Positions 22,370 through 33,680 of a DNA stretch of 64,000 bases are shown one piece after another (position 1 is the first letter of the stretch; every line of letters starts with the position of its first letter). The notes under the pieces are model-generated. The model saw only the letters and a program-made list of their open reading frames with translations, was not told the origin of the DNA and did no database searches. Both the position numbers and the translations under genes were made by a program. The DNA comes from Metarhizium brunneum (Eukaryota > Ascomycota > Sordariomycetes > Hypocreales > Clavicipitaceae), in NCBI RefSeq assembly GCF_013426205.1, contig NC_089428.1, forward strand, positions 62,001 to 126,000, written 5' to 3'.

Positions 22370-24210
22370 TTACGATGGAGGCTGTGCCTCATAATTACGC
22401 TCATAGTCTTCAATAAAATCTTGATCCTTGTTCAGATCTACTTCCAACGGTTTGTGAATCTTCGTTTTATGAAACAGCTTCCAGGAAACGTACAAAAGAG
22501 GTACAACCGCGACCATGGTGTAACTAAATGCGTCCATAGATCATGCGATTTACTGTTGAGAAGTAAGCCCTTTTTGATACTGTTGAAATAAACTTACGAG
22601 AAAAGAAAGTCTGGTACGTTCCAGTGACCCTCCAAGGGAAGAAATACTGCATATCCGCCAACCAGAGCCATAACAGCAGTGCCAATGAGTCCATACCAAG
22701 CAGTGTAGGGCATGAAAAGCCCCTGGTAAGGCAACCTATTACGGTCGAAGGCCTGCGCTTTTAACGCTCGATAAAAGCATAGATAAGTAATGCATGCGCA
22801 AGCAAAGTTGATTAGCTGGGACGCCGTAACCAGAGCTACAAGCCAATTCAACACCACTACACTGCTCTGCGAAAGCTGAAGGAATGAGAGTAACGAAATC
22901 ACAAGAACACTAGCCACGCAATAAATCGGAACACCCTTACTGGTGCATCTTGTCAGAAAGGCCGGAGCTTTACGGTCAAGCGCAAGGCCGTAAAGGGATC
23001 TCGAGGCACAGAATAGATACGAATTTCCAGCTGAGAATACCGAAAGAAGAACTACACCGTTAACGATATGAGGCAGAACAGGTATATCCAGCCTTTTCAT
23101 CGCCGCAACGGATGGGGCTGCGGCGGCTCCTGGCTGTCCGGTTCTGAAAGCGGCGGCCATACCAGCATCGTCGTAGGGTACCAAGATTCCAACACATAAG
23201 GAACCTAGGACGAAGAAGAATGTTAAGCGATAGAAGACGGCCTTGAAAGCCCGAGGTAGGACCTGCCTTGGGCTTGCTGTTTCTCCGGCAGTCATAGCGA
23301 CATAATCAGGGCCAGCGATTGTGAATGACGCTAGCACCAGACAATGAAGAAAACCAAACCATTTACCTAATGCACCCTCATAGTAGAGTTCGGCAAAGGC
23401 CCCTGGTGTCTTCCAATACCGAAAGCCGAATACGTCGCGTTTGGGATTTCCACCTACCATTACAATAAATGTGAATAGGATAAGTCCCAGAGCAAGTAGG
23501 ACCTTTCCTAGAGCAGCCCAAAACTCAACTTCACCAAAGTAGTGTACCGCTAGAAGGTTTATCGCAACGTACAGCACGATAATAACAATAATCATGACAA
23601 CAGTCGGAATGGCATCTGTCCAGAACCGCATGATAATATTACATGCTGTCACTTCAAAAGGTACCAGCATGGCTTCGAGGATAAAGAAGTTCCAACCAGT
23701 GGCGAAACCAAGTGCGTCGTCAACATACCGGCCAGCGAAGCGAATAAATGGAGACGATATAGGTGTATAGGAAACCATCTCAGCTATACACATGGTGACT
23801 GCGAGGACAAAGGAACACCAGAATGTGAAAGCTATAAAAAGGCTGCCGGGGCCACCTTTAAGCAGACCTTGGCCTATTTGCACCTAACATGTTGCAGCTG
23901 GGTCAGTAACACAGCCTGGAAGTTAAAGATGACGCAAAGCAAACAGAAATCATCACACGACCGACAAGGTATCAAAACTGCGCTAGGAGATGCATACGAA
24001 GAGAACGGTGCCGATAGTGCCTCCAATACCCATAAGTTGAACATGGCGACCTTTCAAGCGTCGGTGCGTATTATCTTCACGGTAAGCCTGAGATAAGCGT
24101 AATTGCTGGGCATATTCAATCTGCACACTCGATGTTGTCGTACTATCCAACGTCTTCTCTGGATCCTTAGAGGAAGGGCTCGCGTGGGATGAATCAACCG
24201 GCAAGGCCAT
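22370..24210 (-). CDS. Amino-acid / GABA-type permease (APC superfamily)
   Basis: Plasma-membrane amino-acid/polyamine permease of the yeast amino-acid transporter family, about 550 aa, about 12 membrane segments. Exons (minus): 24210-23998, 23883-22598, 22523-22370; introns of 114 and 74 bp. Splicing gives the hallmark N-terminal motif LMGIGGTIGTVLF followed by VQIGQGLLKGGPGSL in the first helices. Also visible are FTIAGPDYVAMTAGE, SAGNSYLFCASRSLYGLALD (helix 8 region) and a cytosolic C-tail IEDYERNYEAQPPS. ATG 24210 (MALPVDSS) is preferred; an in-frame ATG at 24288 would add 26 residues. The substrate cannot be told from sequence. The gene looks intact. Confidence 0.9.
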
Positions 24211-25146
24211 TGTGATAGGAGAACGTAACTTCACCCTGACAGAGAAGAATATTGGGATGAGGAACTCGTCGTCAGATTGCACGGGCACGGAAACGAGGTG
24301 GTTAGTGGCATCTACTCAAGGTAAGAACTTTCCCTGGCTGAAAGTAGCAACGTCGTGCCTTTTCTATTAAATGGCCATGACGAGTCATTCCATTAGCCAA
24401 TCAGCAACCAATACAGAGACCCCGCGATCTGCTAACAGAGAACGGAGCCTCTGATGAAACCAGACTCTACCGGTCGTCACCCCTGTCTATCTATGTCCTC
24501 GACAGAATAAGCCATCTCTGATTCGGTGAAATTGCTGGTTCGAGTGTTTGGTGCTGTAGCGCGTAAAACTTTTCCTTAAATAGTTAAGATCGGCGCGACC
24601 TAACCTGGCGCAAAGCAGCTAATCCGAGAACCTTTGTAAAGCAAAGGATGCATTTAGTTAATGTAACTGGTAAGCTGAGCAGACCCCAGCAAGGTTGCCC
24701 ATGTGGGATAAACCAGGGATTGTCTTGTGTAGTGCATTGTTCTTGAATCGCCCTGAGTCATTTTTGTCGCAGCTAGATTATAGGGCGTAGTTCTGTCATG
24801 CTCTTGGGACCCCTTGTCGAGGTCAAAAGCACAGCTACATTTTTAAAACTCGAGAAGGGCACGGGCGCACAGTGAGCCGTTATTCCATATCTGGTGCATC
24901 TTGCTGCTGAGCTCATAGGGGGAACTACAAATCACTATGCGATTTTGGCTTGCGAGCTTGACTTTAGGCATTTTAGGAATTCTGTTTTTCCAAAAACTTG
25001 ACATTGAGCGAGCAAAGAATGTAGTGTAATTCCAAGTAGAGTAAAGGAGTGTGCTTTACCGTCATAAAGCGGTGGATTCATGCGTAAGAGGCGGCCCTGC
25101 TATGTTGAGGCACAAAGTAAACCAGCCCTTTGTCCAATCCTTGGGA
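24211..25146. other. Intergenic, no gene seen
   Basis: About 0.9 kb between the permease start (minus) and the stop of the first Rieske-type gene (minus). No coding-like frame, RNA or repeat was recognised. Confidence 0.5.
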
Positions 25147-26318
25147 TTAAGCCAAAACCTCACCCACAGCTACTGCGCTGGTCTGCACATGGAATGGAGA
25201 AGGCCCTTCTGTATTTTCTTTTTCGAACTGGGCGGAACACAGCTCAAGGACGCGCTGATGAAAGTCTGCAAAAACGTGTCAAGGCGCTATCCAAAAAACT
25301 ATAGGAAATGGTAATAATCTGGACATTAACTCACAGGCAACACCATTCTCCTTTTGGGGATTGAGGAGGCCTTCCGAGTAGATGCCGACATTATAATTTG
25401 TCTGCGCCTTCTCGCAGAGCTCAATATCCTCAAGAGCAACGTTACGAGCAAAGCGGTAATAATTCTCAAATTCCTCGCTGTCGAGAGGCGCCTGGTGATA
25501 GTAATCGAATTCCATACGTGACTTTCCAGGTTCTTCTGTGGGGTTGATGCGCCAGCAAGTCAAGCCACCTGCGTACATGCTCAGCGTACAGTTTGGGAAG
25601 AAGTAGAAGAAGAGTCCCGCCTCCTTCAGTCCCTTCGCTTGGCTGCTGGACCCAGCCATGTGCTGGGAATAGTTGTGCTTATTCACCACTTGATAAACGG
25701 AGGGGTTGTAGATCTTTGCAAACTCGGGATGTGCGTATGCGCAGTGAAGACACTCCTGATACGCATCGACTGCAGCCTTCCAGTTGTTGTTACTTGTGTA
25801 TCTGAGGGGGCGCCTCAGAGGAAACTGGGTGAAGTCTGCGTGTGCAGTCAACGCCTCAAAACCCGGGAAAAAGTCCTCAAAGGCACATGTCTCGTCAGAA
25901 AGCGTCAAGAAAAGGAGACCTGTGGGGGTCAGGTGGCTTCGCATTTCCGAACCCTGGATAGACGTTAGGATCACATGGAAGAGCAAAGCGAAGTCGAGGG
26001 TCGACGATGAGATTTGCTTTGGGGATTCAGATTTTGATTTAGCTCACATCACTGTCCTTGAAAACTTTGATGGACCTCCAGTCACTTTCCTCTCGGCGAA
26101 CCGTAAAGTCAACCTGGGCGAGCTCGTGCTTGTAATCCACTTGCTTTTCAGGAAATTTTGTGACAGCACCAAGTAATACCCATGACTGCAATGTTATCAG
26201 AAAGACTCTCGGAAAAGGTAAAGGAACATACTCTGAAGAAGACTGCCCGTTTCTCCAGGCTGCCGATGCCACTGCTGGTATACCAGGACGCAGGAAGAGT
26301 TGTAGCACAGTCGCTCAT
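25147..26318 (-). CDS. Rieske-type oxygenase lacking the Rieske cluster (catalytic domain only)
   Basis: Ring-hydroxylating / choline-monooxygenase-like oxygenase of about 320 aa; full relatives are about 400 aa or more. Exons (minus): 26318-26232, 26185-26048, 25953-25335, 25265-25147. The N-terminal family blocks LPASWYTSS, SWVLLGAVTKFP and DFTVRREESDW are present, but the reading passes directly from IKVFKDSDV to GSEMRSHLTPTGLLFLTLSDE, so the 80 or so residues that carry the CXH...CX2H [2Fe-2S] ligands are missing and are not in the intron (25954-26047). The mononuclear iron site is kept: NWKAAVDAYQECLHCAYAH, with the later acidic ligand probably in NVALEDIELCEKAQ. All frames join without stops. 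It is divergent to a second Rieske-type gene with the opposite loss. It is either a decaying gene or half of a two-protein enzyme. Confidence 0.75.
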
Positions 26319-27059
26319 TTTTGAGACTCGGTTTCTGCCTGGTGTAGAGTGAAGGGCTTACTAGTTTGCAAATTGCTGAGAAACACTCAGAGGTTACGAG
26401 TCGCGAGATATAAACGTAAAGTATTCATCTTGGTCCCATGTCTATCGCCTTCAGTCGACGCAATTTGAAGAGTTGTGGTCACGAACCCAAAGATGTTACG
26501 GTGGTGATGGCGGAATGTGGGGCGACCTTTTTTTGTCGATCCCGATCAGGAAACATTTTACGCAGAAAGGGGTAGTACATGATCCCAGCATGTAAGAGGG
26601 TGGGGAAAGATCTGTCAACTGGTTCAGGTGATGCATTCTCTTCGTAAAGATAAGCCGTAGTCGGACATAAACGTGCTTTTATAAGCTATGCAGCCTACAT
26701 GGCTTGCATGTGCAGTCTGGTAGTATAGTCGTAATCGTTGAATTGGTGTCGCTTAGTGTCTCACAGTTCACGAAATGACCATCCTCGTCGATTCTAGGCA
26801 TTCATGGTGGCCATGTGTGGATAACCGGCATTGAATGGGTTTTCCAACATGGGAAATACTTTACGAATCCCTGGCTACAGTCTTAGTTTCTATTATCCGC
26901 TACAAGACCCTGCCACGTGCTGAGCTTCTTATTTGGTTCATGGCCAGCCTCTGTGCTGCAGATTTGCTCTCATTCCTCCATCTAGGTGCATCTATTATTT
27001 TCGGACTAGGTCAATCCTTTTGACTATTTTTGGTGACCATTAGAAAGACCACAAATTCA
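26319..27059. promoter_or_regulatory. Shared divergent promoter region of the two Rieske-type genes
   Basis: 741 bp separate the two divergent starts (26318 minus, 27060 plus), so both genes may share control elements. No specific operator was recognised. Confidence 0.45.
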
Positions 27060-28413
27060 ATGTTTCTAGAAAGCATTCCCTTTTTTGCTCTGTCAGGCAC
27101 CTTTTATGCCTTGGTGGTATCTTTATTCTTTAATGTCTGGCTGCTGATCCGAAAGCCACCCACGACAGAGCAGCCGTCGAGAGAAAGGCCGAACAGTGCA
27201 CTGAACCTACCCAAAGGATGGTGGTCAGATCCAGATCGTTTCCAAGCCGAGAGACGGGCAATTTTCAGTCAGGTATTTGTCTCAGTGTCGACATGTCTTC
27301 CAATTTTGGCCTGACTTGTCACAGTCTTGGATGTGTGTGAGCCATCGTGGCCGTTTCCGGAAGGTCGGTGACTACATCGTTTATGAAGTTGCTGGGTTCC
27401 GCTTCTTCATGATTTTAGGCAAAGACATGATTGTTCGTTCTTTTCACAACGTATGTAGACACCGTGCTTTTCCAGTTGCTAGAAAGCAATCTGGTTCTGC
27501 ACTGGTGCTTGGATGCAGATATCACGGCTGGAGCTATAACACGAAGGGCACACTTGTCAAGGCCCCCTACTTTGATAACCTTCCAGGCTTCGACAAAAGT
27601 CAAAATAGTCTCTTCGAGATTCATACAAAGGAAGACGGATATGGATTTCTTCACATCAACGTTAGCGCCAGCGAGGATGTGGCTACTACGACTCCCCTAG
27701 AAGCTACCCGGAGCGGGGAACTCGGCCAAATCAAGCTCGACTCTCACCTGATTGATACCATGGAATTTAAGGGAAGATTCAACTGGAAGGTTATACGTAA
27801 GTTCTGTCTGTCGAACTTGACCAAAGCTGCGTCAGATACGATGTACTTAATCCCAAAGCAGTCAACAATCAACCGAAGAAATCTTCGACAGACGCTTCAA
27901 CCAAGGGCATTATGGGAACCTTGTTATCCCAAAGCCCGCCTTCTGTTGGAAAGATAAGCTTTTTCCCTTTAACGACGGTACAGACTATGTCTAATGGGCC
28001 CTTCTGGTACCAACTTACCCACTCTCCTGAAACATCCCAGCAGACAGCAATACGTTGCGACGTATACTCTTCTATTGCCTCAAAAGACTATAAACTTGAA
28101 GATGCTACTAAGATTTCTCTTACAAATGAGCTGAAGCAAAATATAAGAGAGTTTGAGAAGCAACACAAGCAGTTGACTACTTCTGGTTACCACTCAACCG
28201 GTGCTAATGGTGTGTATAGCAGGCTGACTTTGAAAATATCTAGGCTAACAATTCCTAGATTCACATGTGAACATTCTTCGCATGGTAGAAGGGCATCTTG
28301 GGCAGGAGAAAATCAGAGGCTCTGAAATCAAACCAGCTACGGTTAAACAACAGTTTCAAAGCGAAGCTTTTACTAAAGCTGACCAAAGTGAGTTTTCCTT
28401 GGTGAGATTATAA
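27060..28413 (+). CDS. Membrane-anchored Rieske-type oxygenase lacking the mononuclear iron site
   Basis: Rieske-domain protein of about 395 aa. Exons (plus): 27060-27272, 27325-27796, 27862-28209, 28259-28413; the third exon could instead start at 27892, both keep the frame. An N-terminal membrane segment (about residues 6-35) precedes LPKGWWSDPDRFQAERRAIF and the Rieske cluster NVCRHRAFPV...LGCRYHGWSY (C-X-H-X17-C-X2-H). After GRFNWKVI, where relatives have the E/D-X-X-H-X4-H iron motif, the sequence jumps across a 65- or 95-bp intron to KKSSTDASTKGIMG and the conserved C-terminal half (FFPLTTVQTMSNGPFWYQLT, KQNIREFEKQH). No His/Asp iron motif occurs in the intron in any frame. An alternative last splice (donor GTGAGT at 28389) would replace the final residues and end near 28482. 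Confidence 0.75.
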
Positions 28414-29921
28414 TATTTGTTGCGATATACCATTTAGAGGAATTAACGTATTTTATTAGTCTGCCAGGCGATGGCATGTGGTAATGAGAAGCTTGATTGG
28501 TGATAGCATACCCCTGGACTTCACCAGTTTATCTTGTGAATTTGTGTGACAAGGGCTATAATTATAGGGCTTGGAACAATGTTCGATATTCAGCTAATAA
28601 TTCGCTTTGATATCAAAGGTCCTTGGTTTTTTCTCAAGGCCTCGAGGGGCGGATGACCCTTATTTATATCAAGAGGCGGTCAAAGGGCTGTCCTAGGTGC
28701 CTGAGGCCCCCGTTAGGTCTTGAGCCCTTGTGTAACTATCGTCATGTTCAAGGTACGGCCCGTGCCTTTATGGCAACGTGACATCCGTGTAACAATTTGT
28801 CCCCGGGGCCCGCAAGTCTATGGTGTTGAAAGAAACTTTGCCTGTATATATATGTTCTTTGTGTTTCAGAAGAAGAATTTATGTCTATATTATCAAGCAC
28901 AACTACCTCCACAGAATTGGTAGCTAATTTGACTCGTCATCGATTTGTCCACCTGATTCTGCCAGGCAGTGCGGACGCTGCATGATAGATTCATATTTCA
29001 CAGCTATATCCAAGTATGGAAAGGGTATCTCAAGGCCACTCACTAGGATCAAGGAAGGCCCATACCCATAGGCCGAGAATGACGACAACCATCAGACCAT
29101 ACAGCGCCCAAAAACGTTTCATGGTGGTTCCAAAAACCAGGGAGGCGCTGGAAGCTACGAGATATTCAAAGCGGGAACAAGAGACGATGGACAGGCCAGT
29201 CAAGGTGACAGCCATTTTGGTGAGATACTCTGCAAAAAGAGAAATCTAGAAGTTTCGTTTGTTTGCGAATCAAGAACTGGGGGTCAGGCACAATCTATTA
29301 GCTAGTCTTTGATGCAAATATTGGCTAAGCCTAGAATGGTGTGCAAATAAACAGGCTGCCATATTATTATAAGCAGCAATACTAAGGGAACTTACTCTGT
29401 CCTAGGGAGTGTTCTACCCAAGACCTGGACTTCTAAATGTGATTTATGGCGGTTTCACCAAAGTGTCATCATGGGTATGGTCCTCTTGCGCTAGGACAAG
29501 TTGGGCAATATATTACGAGGCCGGTAACGGCATTGCATATTCTTTTCATCAAAGTAGACCATAATAGATGCTACTAGACGCCAGCCAGCTTGACTCTAGT
29601 TAACTCATACTTGCTGATTGTGGTGCACTTCTTCACATGGATCAGCCTAATTATATCGAGTACGTTGTGGATCGACTTCACTTCAGTCACACGACTTAAC
29701 CGACATGACATTAATTACAGATGTTCTATGCCGACGCTGCGGTTCTTGCGGCAACTCTACGTTTTTGGCCTCTTCTTGCTAATACAAACTTGTGATAAAA
29801 AGCATGAATCTCTCATCAAGAGCTAATCGCGTGAGGCTGAACGGCTCTCCTGTTTCAAAATTTGAGGCACAGCCCTAGATGAAATATCCTGAAGCTGTGA
29901 AGTGTTTTGCAGTCCTCCTGG
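28414..29921. other. Intergenic, no gene firmly supported
   Basis: About 1.5 kb. One minus-strand frame at 29030-29215 (61 aa) has a convincing single membrane segment (LYGLMVVVILGLWVWAFL), but no family, promoter or splice support. Otherwise nothing recognised. Confidence 0.45.
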
Positions 29922-30140
29922 TCATTTACCCGCTATCGTTACTGACTTGATTCCGGTGTAGTCTTCTATCCCAAACTTTGATCCTTCTCGCCCAAAGCCA
30001 GACTCCTTGATTCCTCCAAAAGGGCCAGCTGCATCACTAATCATTCCAGTGTTCGCGCCCACCATACCAGTCTCTACCACATCGGAGACTCGGAAAATGC
30101 CATCAACATCACCTCTGTCAATGGCCGCAAGCCACCTTGA
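29922..30140 (-). pseudogene. Aldehyde dehydrogenase, C-terminal remnant
   Basis: About 70 codons matching the C-terminal end of NAD(P)-dependent aldehyde dehydrogenases of the succinate-semialdehyde/betaine-aldehyde type: ETGMVGANTGMIS, then PFGGIKESGFGREGSKFGIE and KSVTIAGK with stop at 29922-29924. The Rossmann and catalytic-Cys parts (about 400 residues) are absent upstream; the frame loses similarity above about 30140. It is a deletion relic beside two impaired Rieske-type genes. Aldehyde dehydrogenases commonly act after choline/amine oxygenases, so a former pathway is plausible. Confidence 0.75.
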
Positions 30141-30563
30141 CAAGCTCCAGTCCCGGAAGATAGTACTTGTATTTTGCACCCTCAAAATGTGGATACCCGT
30201 TGGCGACCAAGTGGACTAGCCACGGTGCAATACGAGTGCACGAGGCCCTATCCGCCCCGAAATAACTACATGGCTAGGCATGATTCAATTCAACGTGTCA
30301 AGCCGAGGAGAAACATTGAATGCACCATGGTCCAGCAAAGGATGAATCACGAAATGCGGGATGCGGCCGTCGCCTATTGGTTGCCATTTAGGATTCAGGA
30401 ACCTCGAGCACCAAACACCATCCAACTCATGCCACGACTCCGTTGACACAGTCGACGTTTTTCCATTATTTTTATTGTGAGCCCTTCAATTACGCTTGTC
30501 CGCTAGCCAAAAGACCAATGCCTTGGTTTTCGTCGTCGTACAAATTTTCAGACGGCTTGTCAT
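30141..30563. other. Intergenic, no gene seen
   Basis: About 420 bp between the aldehyde dehydrogenase relic and the stop of the I9 gene. No coding-like frame beyond the relic. Confidence 0.4.
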
Positions 30564-31114
30564 CTAAGCGTCCTCTCCTTTATTGTATTCGGCAGTAATA
30601 AACCCATCTTCTTCTACCGACAGAACCTGGATAAAGAAGAAAGTAAAAAAAAAAATCAGCCCCACGAATACGCCTTGAAAGGATTTGGTAGGCAATGCTA
30701 CACCTACATGATTATGCCTTTTAATCTCATCCAGCACATCGTCGGAGAATGAGCCCGCGTAGCCGTGAAACCCAACAGACTTGGCGCGATATGTGTGCTG
30801 AATGCCTTGTCTATGGTCCTTGCCGTCCCTCTTCTTTAGGCTGCGCTTATGCAAATCCCTCACCCAGTCTAAATGCGTATCAACATATCTATCGTGTAAG
30901 CCTTCTGCTAGAATCACAATGTGGCTGTAACAGTATTAGCATCTGGTACCGGAGAGTATTTATATAATATACTTAATAACATAGATTAGGTTTCTTACCC
31001 TCGTTGTTGGCTCGCCTTATTCTCAAATAAACCAGGTGCTGCTACTGCTCCTCCTACTGCCTTTTGAACAAGAGCAGGTCCAAGGGCCAGCGCCCAAATA
31101 ATACACTTCTTCAT
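30564..31114 (-). CDS. Secreted free-standing inhibitor I9 (subtilisin propeptide-like) protein
   Basis: Small secreted protein of about 131 aa made of a signal peptide and one peptidase inhibitor I9 domain, the fold that normally forms the propeptide/chaperone of subtilisins and also occurs alone as proteinase inhibitors. Exons (minus): 31114-30999, 30924-30708, 30626-30564; introns of 74 and 81 bp, frames agree. MKKCIIWALALGPALVQ is the signal; HIVILAEGLHDRYVDTHLDW opens the I9 domain, followed by SVGFHGYAGSFSDDVLDEI and, after the last intron, VLSVEEDGFITAEYN. No protease domain follows: stop at 30564-30566. A subtilase without such a domain starts 1.4 kb away on the other strand, so it could be the partner in trans. 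Confidence 0.8.
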
Positions 31115-32504
31115 TGTGGCGTATAATATAAAAAGATATGATATGGAACCACGTACAGCGTAGTAAAGATTATAAAAGAATATATAAAAGCCAGTGTTTA
31201 GAGTAATAAGAAGTAAGTGTATTTTTATTAATAACACAGCCAAGGTGGCAAGTCTTTATAATAACTGTAGCCCGTAATGCGAATAATAGAGACTCGTACA
31301 CCCCTGTCTAGTATCCCCGTACTTTGCACGGTCCTCGAAAATATGTGGTATGCATTTTGTCCCAGGTTTTGCGTGGTGCCACTGTGTGTCTTGTCGTTGC
31401 GGCATTATCGCAAGCCCCCCCAGTACGAGGGGCTCATTTCGGGGTCTCTATTCAAACATCAAACAGAGATTCACTTGACCTATTTTTTTGCCTTGGCGAT
31501 GAGCAGTAGTCAGTTGCCCTCGGTATTGCCTGCGGGCGTCTGCCAAGAAATCGAAGCACATGCACGCAGGCTCGTAACCTTTCGTGTGGCAGGGAGATGT
31601 CCGTCTGGGGAATACACTTACATGCCAAATTTCTAGCCTATACGAACAAGGAAACTATGCTCGCCTTGATCGGGCGGCATTCCGCCCCTGACCCCCTTTG
31701 AGCTCGCTAAACTCGCCAAAATCCCTGGAAATGCGAGGCTAACAATCGGGGCGTCGATATGGACCCCACGTCCACATGATAATAATGCGCTCCACCGTTA
31801 ATTTGATGGTGGTGTATATGGTTATATTTAGCACTACTAAGCTGTTCAAAATTGACTACACGATATACTTGCGGGCCGTGAGGGTCGCGTCAAGCTCAGT
31901 CCCAAGATCCTCCATTCGTCTCGACACACACTTGACACTTACAAGGCGGCATTTCCGCCTGTTTCTCTTGGCGCGGCTAAGCTCAAGGTTCTATGGAAAC
32001 GCACGTGTCGCGTACGGTCATCTCGGCGCTTCGTTTGGTCTGCAGCCGAGTCCACGGCTATGGTACGACACGCCGGCCCCCTTCATCCAAAACCACTCTC
32101 TCCATACAAGGCTTCCCATCATCTCCTCTTGGCTCCTAGCCTTCAACAATGATTATAACTTGCTTTCTGGAGTGCCATGGTTAGGTGGATTCAAGGTAAT
32201 TCTGCGCCTTGCCAGTCGACTCTCCAAATCATGCCATACATGTCCAACCGAGGCAACTTGCTCGCCATGGCACTATGCATGACAACACTATGCACAAGTA
32301 CCCTTCGGGTCACAAAGGGATCGGCATTGGGACAAATTAACGAAAGAAGACTACAGGCCCCTGTCAATTTCACGGCCAGCTCTCGCATCACGCAATGCAG
32401 TCCTCAAAATACAAGTGGTATATAAGCGCCCTGGTTGCAGTGCAAAGGCAATGTTGCACTTGTAAACAACGCCTCACAAGTATGAAAAACCTTTCTTCTC
32501 TACA
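31115..32504. other. Divergent intergenic region between the I9 gene and the subtilase
   Basis: 1.39 kb with no convincing coding frame. It holds the promoters of the I9 gene (minus) and the subtilase (plus). Confidence 0.5.
32419..32426 (+). promoter_or_regulatory. TATA box of the subtilase gene
   Basis: TATATAAG lies 79 bp before the ATG at 32505, a normal distance for a fungal core promoter. Confidence 0.55.
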
Positions 32505-33680
32505 ATGAATATCTCGGCTATCCTCACTCTGCTCTTTGGGCTGGCTTCAGCTCACCTGGCTCATACGCCTGTTGTTCTTGAGCCACAGATGAACCAGCAT
32601 GGATCCGATTTCAATAAAGCTAATGGAGAGCTTCCTGAAATGTCTTCAGAGCGCAATCAACCCGAGGGCTCTTTGGAGACAAGAAACGACATGACAATAG
32701 AAAAGAGACATGGGGCTCCAAAAACGCAAACTAGTGCCCCATGGGGCCTAAGATCTATATCTCATCGACTCCCTGGGGTTATCTACGAAGGATTTCCCCC
32801 AAGTCAAAACTCGGAATACTACTACGATACTAATTCTGGCTCTGGTACATTCGCGTATATTCTGGATGACGGTATCCGTGAAACACACAAAGAGTTTGAG
32901 GGCCGCGCAAAGAATATCTATAGCATATTCCCCGAGAAACAAGCCGGCGATTATGTTCACGGAACTGCAGTCGCCGGAATTATTGGCAGCAAGACATATG
33001 GTGTCGCAAAAAAGACGACTCTTTTATCCGTCAAGACACTGGGAACAACAGGCGCTGCCCATTCCGAGGTGCTCAAGGCCCTTCTCTGGACTGCAGAACA
33101 CATCGCCAATAATACCCGGCAAAAATCATCCGTTATCAATCTATCCTTTGGCGTTGAAAAGAGCGACGCATTAAACAAGTTTATCGAACTACTTGTCGGT
33201 AAGTACGATATTCCGGTAGTTACCGCTGCCGGTAATGAGGGCGAGGATGCTAGTACAAAAACCCCAGGGTCTGCCAAGGGAGCTATTAACGTCGGTTACA
33301 TTAATAAACAATGGGGGCTTGCACCTCGTTCTAATTGGGGCCCGGCAGTAACTATTTTGGCTCCTGGGGTTGACGTGGAAACTACCGGTTCAGAGAGTGA
33401 TACCAATGCTGTGTTAAAGAGTGGTTCCTCTTATGCTGCGCCCTATATTTCTGGGCTGGTGTTGAACGTAATATCCGTCCATGGGGTTAAAGGCGCCGCC
33501 AACATCAAGAAATATCTCCTGGAGAAAGCGACGAAAGACCGGGCTTGTGTTTTCAAACGCACGCCAAACCTGGTAGCGAACAACGGGAATGCCATGCAAG
33601 ACAAGGTCAAGCCAGGTGATAAATCTGCGCTTTCCAAACTAATGTGTTGTATTAAGGAGTCGCTGAACAAGTGTAAATAG
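32505..33680 (+). CDS. Proteinase K-like subtilase (S8A) without an I9 propeptide
   Basis: Predicted secreted serine protease of 391 aa, one exon. Residues 1-17 are a signal peptide (MNISAILTLLFGLASAH). Residues 18-75 are polar, without recognisable I9 fold, and include an EKR processing-type site at 66-68. The mature-type domain starts at SAPWGLRSISHR (77-88). The triad is complete: Asp121 in YILDDGIRETHKEFEGR, His152 in HGTAVAGIIGS, Ser309 in SGSSYAAPYISGL, with the oxyanion Asn244 in TAAGNEGED. Several otherwise conserved positions are changed (DTG to DDG, HGTHCAG to HGTAVAG, GTSMA to GSSYA), so specificity or activity may differ. The C-terminal tail (about 365-391) is basic and holds a CC pair. 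Divergent from the free I9 gene. Confidence 0.9.
   Translation: MNISAILTLLFGLASAHLAHTPVVLEPQMNQHGSDFNKANGELPEMSSERNQPEGSLETRNDMTIEKRHGAPKTQTSAPWGLRSISHRLPGVIYEGFPPSQNSEYYYDTNSGSGTFAYILDDGIRETHKEFEGRAKNIYSIFPEKQAGDYVHGTAVAGIIGSKTYGVAKKTTLLSVKTLGTTGAAHSEVLKALLWTAEHIANNTRQKSSVINLSFGVEKSDALNKFIELLVGKYDIPVVTAAGNEGEDASTKTPGSAKGAINVGYINKQWGLAPRSNWGPAVTILAPGVDVETTGSESDTNAVLKSGSSYAAPYISGLVLNVISVHGVKGAANIKKYLLEKATKDRACVFKRTPNLVANNGNAMQDKVKPGDKSALSKLMCCIKESLNKCK

Noticed and set aside
26835..27023. Small hydrophobic frame between the two Rieske genes
   Set aside because: Short, unsupported by any motif or splice signal, and sits in the shared promoter region.
27277..27957. Continuous reading past 27796 in the second Rieske gene (RKFCLSNLTK...)
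   Set aside because: This tail is intron read-through; removing a GTAAGT-started intron joins the conserved C-terminal frame.
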